From the NCBI GenBank assembly GCA_902800715.1, contig CADCFN010000011.1:1-64000 (forward strand): DNA of 64,000 nucleotides, given 5' to 3'. Source of the stretch: an uncultured Bacteroidales bacterium (GTDB lineage Bacteria > Bacteroidota > Bacteroidia > Bacteroidales > Muribaculaceae). The notes under the pieces are model-generated. The model made no database searches. It saw only the letters and a list, made by a program, of their open reading frames with translations, and was not told the DNA's origin. Each line of letters opens with the position of its first letter. Positions within the stretch are counted from its first letter, which is position 1. Both the position numbers and the translations under genes were made by a program. Below, in pieces: positions 8,091 to 16,001 of the stretch.

Positions 8091-8573
8091 TCAATCTTTT
8101 ATGGTATAAACATTAAAACGGCAAGTATCCATTTCCGATTTTGATGCCACCCCATAGAAATAGAATATAGTTGGAGTATAGATTTTATCCCCCTTGATAA
8201 TGATAGGACCATATTCTCTTGAAGGGAATGTGTGCTTCCATCCATTCGATTTATTGATAACTACTTTATCATTAACCCAAGGTAATATTCTATTTTGCTT
8301 TCTTTCTAAGACATAATTGTTGGTGAAATCAATAAAATCAATAGGCGCCGTAGTTTCATGTACCCAATATTCGTTTATAGATTCAACATATTCTGTATCA
8401 ACAGTCACCTTTTTATAATCATGGTACCAGATAGCAAACAGGGTGTCTTGTATTTCCTTGTCCAGTTCTGTGAATCTTACGGTAGAAGGCTCTTTTACAA
8501 CCGAAGAACAAGAACTGTTAAAGACGATTACACCAATAATCAAAATACAAATCAATAACAAAAACTTTTTCAT
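8091..8573 (-). CDS. A+T-rich orphan lipoprotein
   Basis: A 160-residue protein with a lipoprotein signal: hydrophobic MKKFLLLICILIIGVIVF followed by NSSC (Cys near residue 22). The rest is a hydrophilic domain with many aromatic residues and no motif I recognise. Base composition is strikingly different from its neighbours: the line at 8281-8340 contains only about 15 G or C in 60 bases, while flanking genes are much richer. It sits between fucP and the mutarotase gene on the same strand and could be a recent arrival. Function is unknown. Confidence 0.7.
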   Translation of the reverse strand: MKKFLLLICILIIGVIVFNSSCSSVVKEPSTVRFTELDKEIQDTLFAIWYHDYKKVTVDTEYVESINEYWVHETTAPIDFIDFTNNYVLERKQNRILPWVNDKVVINKSNGWKHTFPSREYGPIIIKGDKIYTPTIFYFYGVASKSEMDTCRFNVYTIKD

Positions 8574-8703
8574 AATCTAATATGTTATTTCTTCTTGATG
8601 ATGAGAATGATGCCAATCTAAAATAATCCCAGGATTATCTGCCCTGATGTCTTCACCATCAGCCGGGATTTGTTGTGATTATCAGTTTCTCTCATTCCTC
8701 ATT

Positions 8704-9039
8704 TCACATTCCTAACTTGAATATTCGCTCCATCAGTTGCCACTTGGCAGTGGAGGGCGCAGACGGGTCACAGCCCTGGAAGCGGGCGACATAGGCTTCC
8801 CACTCGGCCTGCCGGGGCAATTGGGCCAAGCGGGCGTTGTCGGCTTCCCAGTCAAAGTCATCGGTCGTGTCACATATCATGAACAGGCGGTTGCCGAGGA
8901 TATAAATCTGCATGTCGAGGATGCCCACACTGCGGATGCCCGCTTGGATTTCGGGCCACACGTGGGCGTGGGCCTCTACATATTTCTCTATCAGCTCGCG
9001 GTCGTTGCGCAGCTCGAGGGTTTGGCAGTAACGTTTCAT
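8704..9039 (-). CDS. L-rhamnose/L-fucose mutarotase (RhaM family)
   Basis: A 111-residue cytoplasmic protein of the RhaM (DUF718) family, which interconverts alpha and beta anomers of 6-deoxyhexoses. The length is typical (about 104-115). The N-terminal MKRYCQTLELRND, the EAHAHVWPEI segment with the catalytic His (H24 or H26), and the C-terminal KWQLMERIFKL fit the family. In Bacteroidales such genes are annotated as rhamnose or fucose mutarotase; the neighbouring FucP favours fucose (inference). Downstream on the same strand are the orphan lipoprotein and fucP; upstream is a tract of simple repeats. Confidence 0.9.
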   Translation of the reverse strand: MKRYCQTLELRNDRELIEKYVEAHAHVWPEIQAGIRSVGILDMQIYILGNRLFMICDTTDDFDWEADNARLAQLPRQAEWEAYVARFQGCDPSAPSTAKWQLMERIFKLGM

Positions 9040-9066
9040 CGTTTTTTAGTTTCTAGTTTCTAGAAT

Positions 9067-9158
9067 CATTAAAGTCATTAAAGACATTAGGGTCATTAAA
9101 GTCAAACCCCTAATTCCTAACTTCTAATTCCTAATTCCTAATTCCTAACTCCTAATTT
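9067..9158. repeat. Simple 9-mer and 7-mer tandem tract
   Basis: Four near-copies of CATTAAAGT (about 9067-9102) are followed by about seven copies of a TAATTCC heptamer with single-base variants (about 9111-9157). The tract supplies the TAG stop (9145-9147) and last residues of the adjacent cytidylyltransferase gene. Similar tracts occur at 18901-18928 and 37681-37720. Confidence 0.85.
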
Positions 9159-10311
9159 TCAAAGTAATGGCTCCCTCAGGGAAACTCTCGCGGTCACGGC
9201 AAACAAGGGCCAAGTAGCCACCACCGCCCGCGCCGGGCATCTTCCACGCCAGCACGCCAGGCATGGCGCTATAGCGGTCGATGTAGTCCTGCACACCAGG
9301 CTGTATCATCGCGGGGAACATCGCCACCTGGGCGTTGAATGAGGCCTTGTAGGCTGCAGCAAAAGCGTCTAGATCACATCGCTGGATGGCATCCCAGCAA
9401 CGGTCGGCAGCAGCAGCCAGTGCCTCTACCTTCTCTCGGGTGATGTCCTTGCCAACCACCACGCTGCAACCGGGGCGACGTGGGAACATGGGAATCATGC
9501 ACAGGTGGTCTTCCAGCCAGCCGAGCAAGGTGGGGTCACAAGTATATTCTATCTTCTCGGGCCAATAACTGCCATTATAATAATGTCGGGCAAGACCAGG
9601 AACGCAGATACCGATGGCATCCTGAGCACCGCTCACGATGCCGTCGCTGCGCTCGGGGTCATTCTCGAGGCAAAAGACCAGACGTGCCAGCATCTCGGGG
9701 TCCATGTTGGGCAACTGTATGGGCCACACGCGCTTGATGGTGTTGCGCGTGCTGGTGGATAGGCCGCATCGCTCACGTATCTCAAAAGTGGGTTCCAGCG
9801 AGATGGTCAACGCCCAACCGGGGGCATAACATGAGACATAGGGCTGGTCAATCCATGTACCCGCCAGGTCCAGGCGTGTGGGCAACTGGCTGGGCAACTT
9901 TTTCAGGTCGGTGCTGCTGCGAGCGGCAAGGCCATCGCTTGGGACCCGCTTGAGCACAATGTACTCCATGCCGCGCTCGCGGCACAAGGCGCGTTTCTCC
10001 TCGCGGTCACCGTCCTCGTTGACCACAAGGCAGTCGGGCCGCACGATGTCCAGTGTGGGCAGGAAGTCGAGGTAGCCGTCACCCTGATTGATGTAGGCCT
10101 CCTTGACATAGCGGATAGCTCGCACCATGAACAGGCGTTCCTGCTCGCTGTACATCGTCTTGTGCCCTTTCAAGGCCGCGATGGTATTATCACTGCCGAT
10201 GCCCACATACAGGTCGCCATACTGCGCTGCCTGCCTGAAGAACTCCACATGGCCCGAGTGCAGCAGGTCATAGCACCCCGACACAAACACTTTCTTTTTC
10301 AGTTCAGCCAC
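9145..10311 (-). CDS. Cytidylyltransferase fused to GHMP-kinase-like domain
   Basis: A 388-residue two-domain protein. Residues 1 to about 138 are a nucleotidyltransferase of the RfaE/TagD (HxGH) type: FVSGCYDLLHSGHVEFF with the catalytic HSGH, and SSTDLKK at the domain end. From about residue 142 the sequence resembles GHMP sugar kinases: LPTRLDLAGTWIDQP (motif 1), SDGIVSGAQDAIGI and PGAGGGGYLALV (motif 3). The glycine/serine ATP-binding loop (motif 2, usual form PxxxGLGSSAA) is absent between motif 1 and GAQD, so this half may bind sugar without phosphorylating it. Next to a mutarotase and FucP, a role in activating a deoxy- or heptose sugar is plausible but unproven. Confidence 0.85.
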   Translation of the reverse strand: MAELKKKVFVSGCYDLLHSGHVEFFRQAAQYGDLYVGIGSDNTIAALKGHKTMYSEQERLFMVRAIRYVKEAYINQGDGYLDFLPTLDIVRPDCLVVNEDGDREEKRALCRERGMEYIVLKRVPSDGLAARSSTDLKKLPSQLPTRLDLAGTWIDQPYVSCYAPGWALTISLEPTFEIRERCGLSTSTRNTIKRVWPIQLPNMDPEMLARLVFCLENDPERSDGIVSGAQDAIGICVPGLARHYYNGSYWPEKIEYTCDPTLLGWLEDHLCMIPMFPRRPGCSVVVGKDITREKVEALAAAADRCWDAIQRCDLDAFAAAYKASFNAQVAMFPAMIQPGVQDYIDRYSAMPGVLAWKMPGAGGGGYLALVCRDRESFPEGAITLKIRS

Positions 10312-10340
10312 TTCGTGTTTTCAATTAGTTTCTAGTGCCA

Positions 10341-10348
10341 CAAAGGTA
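10341..10348 (-). promoter_or_regulatory. -7 promoter element for the cytidylyltransferase gene
   Basis: TACCTTTG on the minus strand lies 30 nt before the start codon at 10311. No convincing -33 box is seen at the usual distance. Confidence 0.6.
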
Positions 10349-10374
10349 CAACATCCCGTCCACAGGAGCATCAT

Positions 10375-10403
10375 GAAGGGCGGAAAAATGCTCTCCGCCC
10401 TTC
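10375..10403 (-). terminator. Hairpin after trpB
   Basis: A perfect 10-bp stem (GAAGGGCGGA with TCCGCCCTTC) and 9-nt loop lie 40 nt beyond the trpB stop. No T-tract follows on the minus strand, so termination would be weak or factor-assisted. Confidence 0.55.
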
Positions 10404-10442
10404 ACAATCCAATTCCATATTGTTTAACCAATCCTTTCGTTC

Positions 10443-11807
10443 CTATTCTGGCACACTCTTGAGTGTCCTGGCGATATCTACATCCGAGACTTGATAGTTC
10501 ATCAAGTCGCCATTCAGGTATTGTTCATAGGCGCTCATGTCAATGAGGCCATGCCCTGAGAGGTTGAACAAGATGACCTTTTGCTCTCCAGTCTGTTTGC
10601 ACTTTTCTGCCTCGCGGATGACAGCGGCAATGGCATGCCCGGACTCGGGGGCGGGAATGATGCCCTCGGTGCGGGCAAAAAGCATCGCTGCATCAAACGA
10701 CTCCAACTGCGGGATATCCACACCACGCATCAGTCCGTCTTTCAGCAACTGGGAAATAATCATGCCGGCGCCATGATAGCGCAGGCCACCCGCATGGATG
10801 TTTGCAGGCTTGAATTTGTGGCCCAACGTGAACATCGGCAACAACGGGGTGTAACCAGCCTCGTCGGCAAAGTCATAACGGAACTCGCCCCTTGTCAATT
10901 TGGGACAACTCTCGGGCTCGGCAGCGATAAACTCGGTCTGCTTGCCGTCCTTCAGATTGTGACGCATGAACGGGAAGGCGATACCGCCAAAGTTGGAGCC
11001 ACCACCAAAGCAAGCAATCACCACGTCAGGATACTCGCCAGCCATCGCCATCTGCTTCTCGGCCTCCAAGCCGATAATCGTCTGATGCAGGGCCACATGG
11101 TTGAGCACCGACCCCAGGGTGTACTTGCAGTTAGGGGTCGTGGTGGCCAGTTCCACAGCCTCGGATATGGCTGTTCCCAGCGATCCGGGGTGTTGCGGGT
11201 CACGCGTGATAATGTCCTTGCCGGCACGAGTCGACATCGAGGGCGACCCTGTCACAGCAGCGCCGAAGGTACGCATAATGGACGAGCGGTAAGGCTTCTG
11301 CTGCATCGAGATTTTCACTTGATAGACCGCTGATTCCAATCCGAAGACCGAGGCGGCATAGGCCAAGGCTGCGCCCCATTGCCCGGCACCGGTCTCGGTA
11401 GTGACGTTGGTCGTTCCTTCTTGCTTGGCATAGTAACACTGAGGCAACGCCGAGTTGACCTTGTGTGAGCCCAACGGGTTGACCGACTCATTTTTGAAAT
11501 ATATGTGAGCTGGCGTCTGCAACACCTCCTCGAGCGCATAAGCGCGAACGAGCGGCGTAGAACGATAGGCCTTATATTTATCCATGACCTCGTCGGGGAT
11601 GGGGATGAAGTCATGCTCGTTGTCCAGTTCCTGAACACAACACTCACGCGGAAAGATGCGTGCCAAGTCGTCCACACCCAGGGGCTGCTTGGTGGCAGGA
11701 TGGATGAGCGGCATGGGCTTGTTGGGCATGTCGGCTTGGATGTTATACCATGCAGTGGGTAACTCGTTCTCTTGCAGAATAAATCTCTTTTGTTTCATTT
11801 TGGTCAT
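10443..11807 (-). CDS. trpB: Tryptophan synthase beta chain, TrpB2 type
   Basis: Joins indole and serine to make tryptophan, using pyridoxal phosphate, in the cytoplasm. At 454 residues it belongs to the longer TrpB2 branch (usual TrpB1 is about 400). The PLP lysine is K116 in NPLGSHKVNSA. The substrate loop ETGAGQWGAAL and the cofactor phosphate loop CFGGGSNFGG are intact. No trpA or other trp gene lies beside it, so it stands alone, as TrpB2 often does, perhaps salvaging indole. Upstream on the same strand are a promoter, an 18-codon leader with three consecutive Trp codons and a terminator. Expression is therefore probably controlled by tryptophan-dependent attenuation (inference from sequence). 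Confidence 0.95.
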   Translation of the reverse strand: MTKMKQKRFILQENELPTAWYNIQADMPNKPMPLIHPATKQPLGVDDLARIFPRECCVQELDNEHDFIPIPDEVMDKYKAYRSTPLVRAYALEEVLQTPAHIYFKNESVNPLGSHKVNSALPQCYYAKQEGTTNVTTETGAGQWGAALAYAASVFGLESAVYQVKISMQQKPYRSSIMRTFGAAVTGSPSMSTRAGKDIITRDPQHPGSLGTAISEAVELATTTPNCKYTLGSVLNHVALHQTIIGLEAEKQMAMAGEYPDVVIACFGGGSNFGGIAFPFMRHNLKDGKQTEFIAAEPESCPKLTRGEFRYDFADEAGYTPLLPMFTLGHKFKPANIHAGGLRYHGAGMIISQLLKDGLMRGVDIPQLESFDAAMLFARTEGIIPAPESGHAIAAVIREAEKCKQTGEQKVILFNLSGHGLIDMSAYEQYLNGDLMNYQVSDVDIARTLKSVPE

Positions 11808-11828
11808 GTATTATTATTAATAATGTTT

Positions 11829-11860
11829 AAAAGGCCTGTCGCGAGAACGACAGACCTTTT
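11829..11860 (-). terminator. Attenuator terminator before trpB
   Basis: On the minus strand a stem of AAAAGG plus CTGTCG with their complements (one mismatch) and a 6-nt loop ends in CCTTTT. It lies 22-53 nt upstream of the trpB start and 43-74 nt after the Trp-rich leader peptide. GGTC in its 5' arm can alternatively pair with GACC at 11892-11895, a possible antiterminator. Confidence 0.75.
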
Positions 11861-11902
11861 ATTCTATTTTGTTATCCTAATGATTCCAAATGGTCATGCG
11901 AC

Positions 11903-11959
11903 TCACGACTTTTTCAATCTTGAGTTGCACCACCACCAATATGCTGAAAACATTGACAT
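11903..11959 (-). CDS. Trp-rich leader peptide (trpL-like)
   Basis: An 18-codon frame, MSMFSAYWWWCNSRLKKS, starts about 20-25 nt after the predicted transcription start and ends before the attenuator hairpin. An internal ATG at 11953 would give 16 residues. Three consecutive TGG codons (11930-11938) are the hallmark of ribosome-mediated tryptophan attenuation. When charged tRNA-Trp is scarce, stalling here would favour antitermination and trpB expression. This is inferred from arrangement and codons; no homology is claimed. There is no clear Shine-Dalgarno site, which is normal in Bacteroidetes. Confidence 0.78.
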   Translation of the reverse strand: MSMFSAYWWWCNSRLKKS

Positions 11960-11986
11960 TAATATCTCATATTTATGTTGACGTTG

Positions 11987-12018
11987 CAAATATATAAACA
12001 TAATTTGATTGCAACCAA
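11987..12018 (-). promoter_or_regulatory. Promoter of the trp leader-trpB transcript
   Basis: On the minus strand TTG (12016-12018) and TATATTTG (11987-11994) are separated by 21 nt. Transcription would start near 11981, just before the leader peptide. Confidence 0.8.
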
Positions 12019-12130
12019 GAAAAATCAGGAAAAAGTAATCGTTAGACATAAAGAACTACGAAAATCGGTCAAAACAGGTCATCTATTCCGGGTCCGTAAC
12101 GCGGGAAAAACAATGTAATTGCAGATTTGA

Positions 12131-12162
12131 TTTGGATTTATGCAGATAAAAGCTTAATTTTG
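12131..12162 (+). promoter_or_regulatory. Promoter of the DUF853 ATPase gene
   Basis: TTTG (12131-12134) and TAATTTTG (12155-12162) are separated by exactly 20 nt. The start codon is at 12216. Confidence 0.88.
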
Positions 12163-12215
12163 TGACCAAGTAACGTGAAAGAAAACAAATAACCAATAAT
12201 TATAGCAACACGACT

Positions 12216-13796
12216 ATGTACACTCAAGAGAACGGATTCTATATTGCTCACGGACCCAACGGGCCCATCAGCATCCTGGGCAACATGGCCAACCGCCACG
12301 GCTTGATTGCCGGAGCTACGGGAACAGGTAAAACGGTGACGCTGCAGGTGATTGCCGAGAGTTTCTGCAAGGCGGGCGTGCCCTGCTTCATGGCCGACAT
12401 GAAGGGCGACCTGTCGGGCATCAGCCAGCCAGGCAAGCTGTCGGGCTTCATCGAGAAGCGACTGCCCGAGTTCGGCATCGACAAGGAGAGCCTCACCTTT
12501 GAGGGCTGTCCCGTCAGGTTCTATGATGTCTTTGGCGAACAAGGTATCCCCATGCGCGCCACCATCGGCGAGATGGGCCCTGACCTGATGGGCCGCATCC
12601 TGGGGCTGAACGATACCCAGACGGGCGTGCTCAACATCCTGTACCGCATTCTCGACGAGAAAGGCATCCTGCTCGACGACCTCAAGGACCTGCGTTCGGC
12701 TCTGGACTGGCTGTCCAAGCATGCCAAGGAATACACCACCCAATATGGCAACGTGGCTCCTGCCAGCATCGGCGCCATCCAGCGTGCCCTGTTGCACCTT
12801 GAGAACCAAGGCGCTGACAAGTTCTTCGGCATCCCGTCGTTCAATATCCAGGACCTGATGGACACACGCGATGGCATGGGCGTGATGAGCGTGCTCGCTG
12901 CCGACAAACTGATGCTGCAGCCCAAACTCTACTCGACCTTCCTGCTGTGGCTCATCAGTGAGCTGTACAGCACCCTGCCCGAGGTGGGAGACCTGGAGAA
13001 GCCCAAGCTGGTATTCTTCTTTGACGAGGCTCACATGCTGTTTGAGGACACGAGCAAAGCGCTCACCGACAAGATTGAGCAGGTCATCCGCCTCATCCGC
13101 AGTAAGGGCGTGGGCATCTTCTTCATCTCACAGCTGCCCACCGACATCCCCGACATCATCCTGGGCCAATTGGGCAACCGCGTTCAACATGCCCTGCGAG
13201 CCTACACGCCGCGCGACCAGAAGGCCGTCAAGGTGGCTGCCGAAACTTTCCGTGCCAACCCCGACTTCAAGACCGAAGACGCCATACTCGAGTTGGAAAC
13301 AGGCGAAGCGCTGGTATCATTTCTTGACGAGAAGGGCGCTCCTAGCGTAGTAGAACGCGCCAAAGTCCTCTTCCCGCTGAGCCAAATCGGCGCCATCACC
13401 GAGGGCCAACGCCTGGACATCATGAATGCCGCCAAGGACATCAACAACAAGTACAAGGAAGCACAGGACCGCGAGAGCGTCTTTGAGGTCTTCGCCCGTG
13501 AAGCCGAAGCCGAGGCTAAAGCCGCCGAAGAGGCCGCAGCAGCCAAGGAGGCCGAGAAAGAGGAGAAGTCCAAGAAGAAAGAGAAAACCATCTGGAGCAA
13601 GGTCTGGAAAGCCGTCGTCACAGCTGTGACAGGCACGGTGGCTACTATCCTGGGCAAAACCGTCTCGGATGCCATCACTGGCAAGAAGAGCAAGAATACC
13701 AGCGTCAAGGATGCCGCAGGGCGAGCCGTGAAGAACGCCACCAGCGCAGCAGGGCGCCAAATCCTGCGTGACATCCTGGGCAACGCGACCAAGTAA
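12216..13796 (+). CDS. HerA/FtsK-like ATPase of the DUF853 (YjgR) family
   Basis: A 526-residue predicted helicase or translocase ATPase. The Walker A motif GATGTGKT lies at about residues 32-39 and the Walker B LVFFFDEAH near residue 270, followed by an RSKGVGIFFISQLPTDIPD segment typical of the HerA/VirB4 fold. The core ends near residue 400 in a stretch diagnostic of DUF853 (ALRAYTPRDQKAV). A highly charged Ala/Glu/Lys coiled-coil segment (about 425-460) and a C-terminal tail with a hydrophobic patch complete the protein. The DNA or protein substrate of this family is not established. It is a monocistronic unit with its own promoter and terminator. Confidence 0.9.
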   Translation: MYTQENGFYIAHGPNGPISILGNMANRHGLIAGATGTGKTVTLQVIAESFCKAGVPCFMADMKGDLSGISQPGKLSGFIEKRLPEFGIDKESLTFEGCPVRFYDVFGEQGIPMRATIGEMGPDLMGRILGLNDTQTGVLNILYRILDEKGILLDDLKDLRSALDWLSKHAKEYTTQYGNVAPASIGAIQRALLHLENQGADKFFGIPSFNIQDLMDTRDGMGVMSVLAADKLMLQPKLYSTFLLWLISELYSTLPEVGDLEKPKLVFFFDEAHMLFEDTSKALTDKIEQVIRLIRSKGVGIFFISQLPTDIPDIILGQLGNRVQHALRAYTPRDQKAVKVAAETFRANPDFKTEDAILELETGEALVSFLDEKGAPSVVERAKVLFPLSQIGAITEGQRLDIMNAAKDINNKYKEAQDRESVFEVFAREAEAEAKAAEEAAAAKEAEKEEKSKKKEKTIWSKVWKAVVTAVTGTVATILGKTVSDAITGKKSKNTSVKDAAGRAVKNATSAAGRQILRDILGNATK

Positions 13797-13847
13797 GCGT
13801 CAGTAAAGCCCGACTGCAACCAGACACTAATATTGTGCAACAAACTT

Positions 13848-13886
13848 ATCGGCCCAATGGTGGGGGATTCCCGCCGTTGGGCCGAT
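13848..13886 (+). terminator. Terminator after the DUF853 gene
   Basis: A 10-bp stem (ATCGGCCCAA with TTGGGCCGAT) continues into an inner GGTGGG/CCCGCC stem. It lies 52 nt after the stop; the following T-content is modest. Confidence 0.78.
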
Positions 13887-13956
13887 TGCTTGCTTAGTAA
13901 TGGATGCTTGTTATTGCACTTGTAATGGTTGTTTTATCACTTGTTGTCTCGTCTTC

Positions 13957-14105
13957 TTAATTCACTGTCAAGGCTTGCCGGCCGCATCGATAGCAATGGT
14001 TCGTTTAATTATTAAGTATGGTTTGTTTTATCAATATTAATGTGCGGCAAAAGTCGTTGTTATTAAGTGTGTTTCGCGACCGGCTAAGCCTGACTAGTGA
14101 ATTAA
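13957..14105. mobile_element. MITE-like element with ~28-bp inverted ends
   Basis: Two imperfect inverted repeats of about 28 bp face each other: 13958-13985 (beginning TAATTCACTGTCAAGGC) and 14076-14104 (ending GCCTGACTAGTGAATTA). They differ by one or two indels and a few substitutions. Both ends carry TTAA, which could be part of the ends or a target duplication. The ~90-bp interior has no gene and repeats ATTATTAAGT-like words. It lies between two convergent genes. No transposase is present, so a mobile origin is inferred; a very large regulatory hairpin is the alternative. Confidence 0.5.
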
Positions 14106-14127
14106 CATTATTATTACTATCATTTAT

Positions 14128-14664
14128 TTACTTGTTTGCTGGGCTGAATTCGTCAAAGCGGCCATCACTGTAGAAGACCACGATGTTGATCACGCGACGC
14201 GGGTCGGAGGCATCACCACCTCGTGACGGTACCCGGCCAGCAGTGTTGCGCATGAAGGTGCGCAAGGTCTCACTCATGGGTGCGCTGGACTGCACACGCT
14301 GGGCAGGCTTTGATGACGAACCATAACCGTTCGGCTGATCATCATCAAACGTGATGGAACGATGCTGACCCATATCATCAGGGAGGCTTTCAGCGCCCGA
14401 TTGGGAAACTGACATTTTGTCATTGTTCGCCTGGGCATCCGAACCGTTGAGCAACATCTCTCCATCACCGAACATGAGCCACATCACGTTCAGGGAGGGA
14501 TACGCACGATGGATCTTGCCGATGACTTCATCACTGACTTTCTTGTTGCGACCATTGAGCAACTGTGAGAGCGTGGGACGAGGAATGTCACACGTGTCTG
14601 CAAATTGGGAACTCGAAATTCCCGCATTGTTCATGAATAATTTCAGTCTCGATACAATATCCAT
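14128..14664 (-). CDS. XRE-family helix-turn-helix regulator
   Basis: A 178-residue DNA-binding protein. Residues about 1-65 form an XRE/Cro-like domain with the recognition region SSSQFADTCDIPRPTLSQLL and NPxW-like end LNVMWLMFGDGEML. The remaining ~110 residues are polar and probably disordered (PDDMGQHRSITFDDDQ), ending in a short hydrophobic strand INIVVFYSDGRFDEF. This layout recurs in Bacteroidetes phage-repressor-like regulators. A perfect 12-bp palindrome lies 20-31 nt upstream of the start, suggesting autoregulation. About 1.3 kb of noncoding A+T-rich DNA lies beyond it. Target genes are unknown. Confidence 0.85.
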   Translation of the reverse strand: MDIVSRLKLFMNNAGISSSQFADTCDIPRPTLSQLLNGRNKKVSDEVIGKIHRAYPSLNVMWLMFGDGEMLLNGSDAQANNDKMSVSQSGAESLPDDMGQHRSITFDDDQPNGYGSSSKPAQRVQSSAPMSETLRTFMRNTAGRVPSRGGDASDPRRVINIVVFYSDGRFDEFSPANK

Positions 14665-14683
14665 TTAGAACACTTTTTTTAGT

Positions 14684-14695
14684 GCGCTTAAGCGC
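14684..14695. promoter_or_regulatory. Candidate operator palindrome upstream of the XRE gene
   Basis: GCGCTTAAGCGC is a perfect 12-bp palindrome in otherwise A+T-rich DNA, 20 nt upstream of the XRE start codon. The position fits autoregulatory binding; this is inference. Confidence 0.5.
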
Positions 14696-15785
14696 GCGAG
14701 AGTACCATAAATCAGAACAAAAAATTTTCTGACCCAAAATATCGATTTGGAAACGCTCCCAAAATCGCCCTCAAACTCAAAAAACGCTATTTACGTTTTT
14801 TAATTTTGGGATTGCAAATTTAAAACGAATAATTGAATTGACCAAATTTAAAAACGAAAATTTTATAGTTTGCAATTAATATTTCCAAAAAATGACAATT
14901 TTTGACCAATTTCAAAAGTAAATAGATTTAGTTATACTTGTACTTTAATATATATCTTGTACCTTGTTGTATTTTAGTTATTTATGTATTACATTTTCTA
15001 GCAAGACAAACAATACCAGGCGGGTTGTTGTTTTATTTTAAGCAATACTATAATTATTTAGCGTAATTCATTGGAAATGAGTTAATTGTAGCTTTTGTAA
15101 ATAATTGTTAATGCGATTTTTTGGTGATTTTGTAAACTTTACGGGTGCAAATTCGTATTTTTTAAGCCATGAGCACAATTGCAAACTGCCCCTGGAGGTC
15201 AAAAACCGGGATCAGGCACCCCTAGCCCATCATTCAAAAACGCAAATGAGATGCTGTTTTCAAAGCCGAATATTGTGTTGGTAAAATACCAACTTTGATT
15301 TTTCTGGAGCTCAACTCGATTTCCTTGTGATATTTTCCAGCAAACCCTAAATCACTCCGAAATACTAAAATTTAATCCACTCATACCAATTCACATTATT
15401 GTCAAATATTGACAATAATATAGTATTTATCGGTGGTTTAGAAGAAAAACCATCCTAAAAATGCTCATTTCTACCCTATCCAAAAAACTAAAAAAACGGT
15501 CAAAATCGCGATTTTTGTTGCATTTTGCCTCAAAATAGAAAAATAAGCCAAAATGAGGAAATTTAGAACACTTTTTCCTATAGAAAACTCAACTCGAAAT
15601 GTTGCTTCTTTCCCACTCTTCAAGCATTTAAGGCCACAAAAAGCAGCTTCCCAAAAATACGTTTTCTCCTATTCCCGGCATCAGATTTTGGCATTATCGG
15701 GTGACCTGTGACTGCTATAGAGCAAATTTTTCTGACCCAAAAATCATGCAAAAGTTGAAAAAGTTCATTTATACCCCACCCAACC
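14696..15785. other. A+T-rich noncoding region with palindromes
   Basis: About 1.1 kb without a credible gene on either strand. Two perfect short palindromes stand out: TTGGTA-AAA-TACCAA at 15278-15292, and an 11-bp-arm palindrome beginning ATTATTGTCAA at 15395-15419. Two words near the XRE start recur about 0.9-1 kb away in the same orientation: ATTTAGAACACTTTTT at 14663 and 15561, and TTTTCTGACCCAAAA near 14725 and 15728. I see no tRNA, rRNA or known riboswitch. Confidence 0.6.
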
Positions 15786-15964
15786 AAGACAAAAAACCTG
15801 ACACAAGACCTCCAATCGGCACCCACATCCAAGGCCAAAAACATGACACGAAATCTCCAATCGGCACCCACATCAGAGGACAAAAAAGCTGGCAAGAAAC
15901 ATCCAAGTGGCACCTCAGTGAATGCAAAAAATATGACACAAAAAATCCGGCACTCCTTTTTCGG
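15786..15964. repeat. Four imperfect 45-bp tandem repeats
   Basis: Units begin at 15786, 15831, 15876 and 15921 (lengths 45, 45, 45, 44). They share a core of the form GACA, a short A-run, then CCAATCGGCACCCACATC; the last units are more diverged. The 45-bp period keeps reading frames open on both strands, which explains the overlapping open frames here. None has a start, codon use or family pattern that supports a protein. The array lies just beyond the 3' end of uvrA. Confidence 0.8.
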
Positions 15965-16001
15965 GGGGTGACGGATGATACAAAAAAACTGATGTGATGA
16001 A

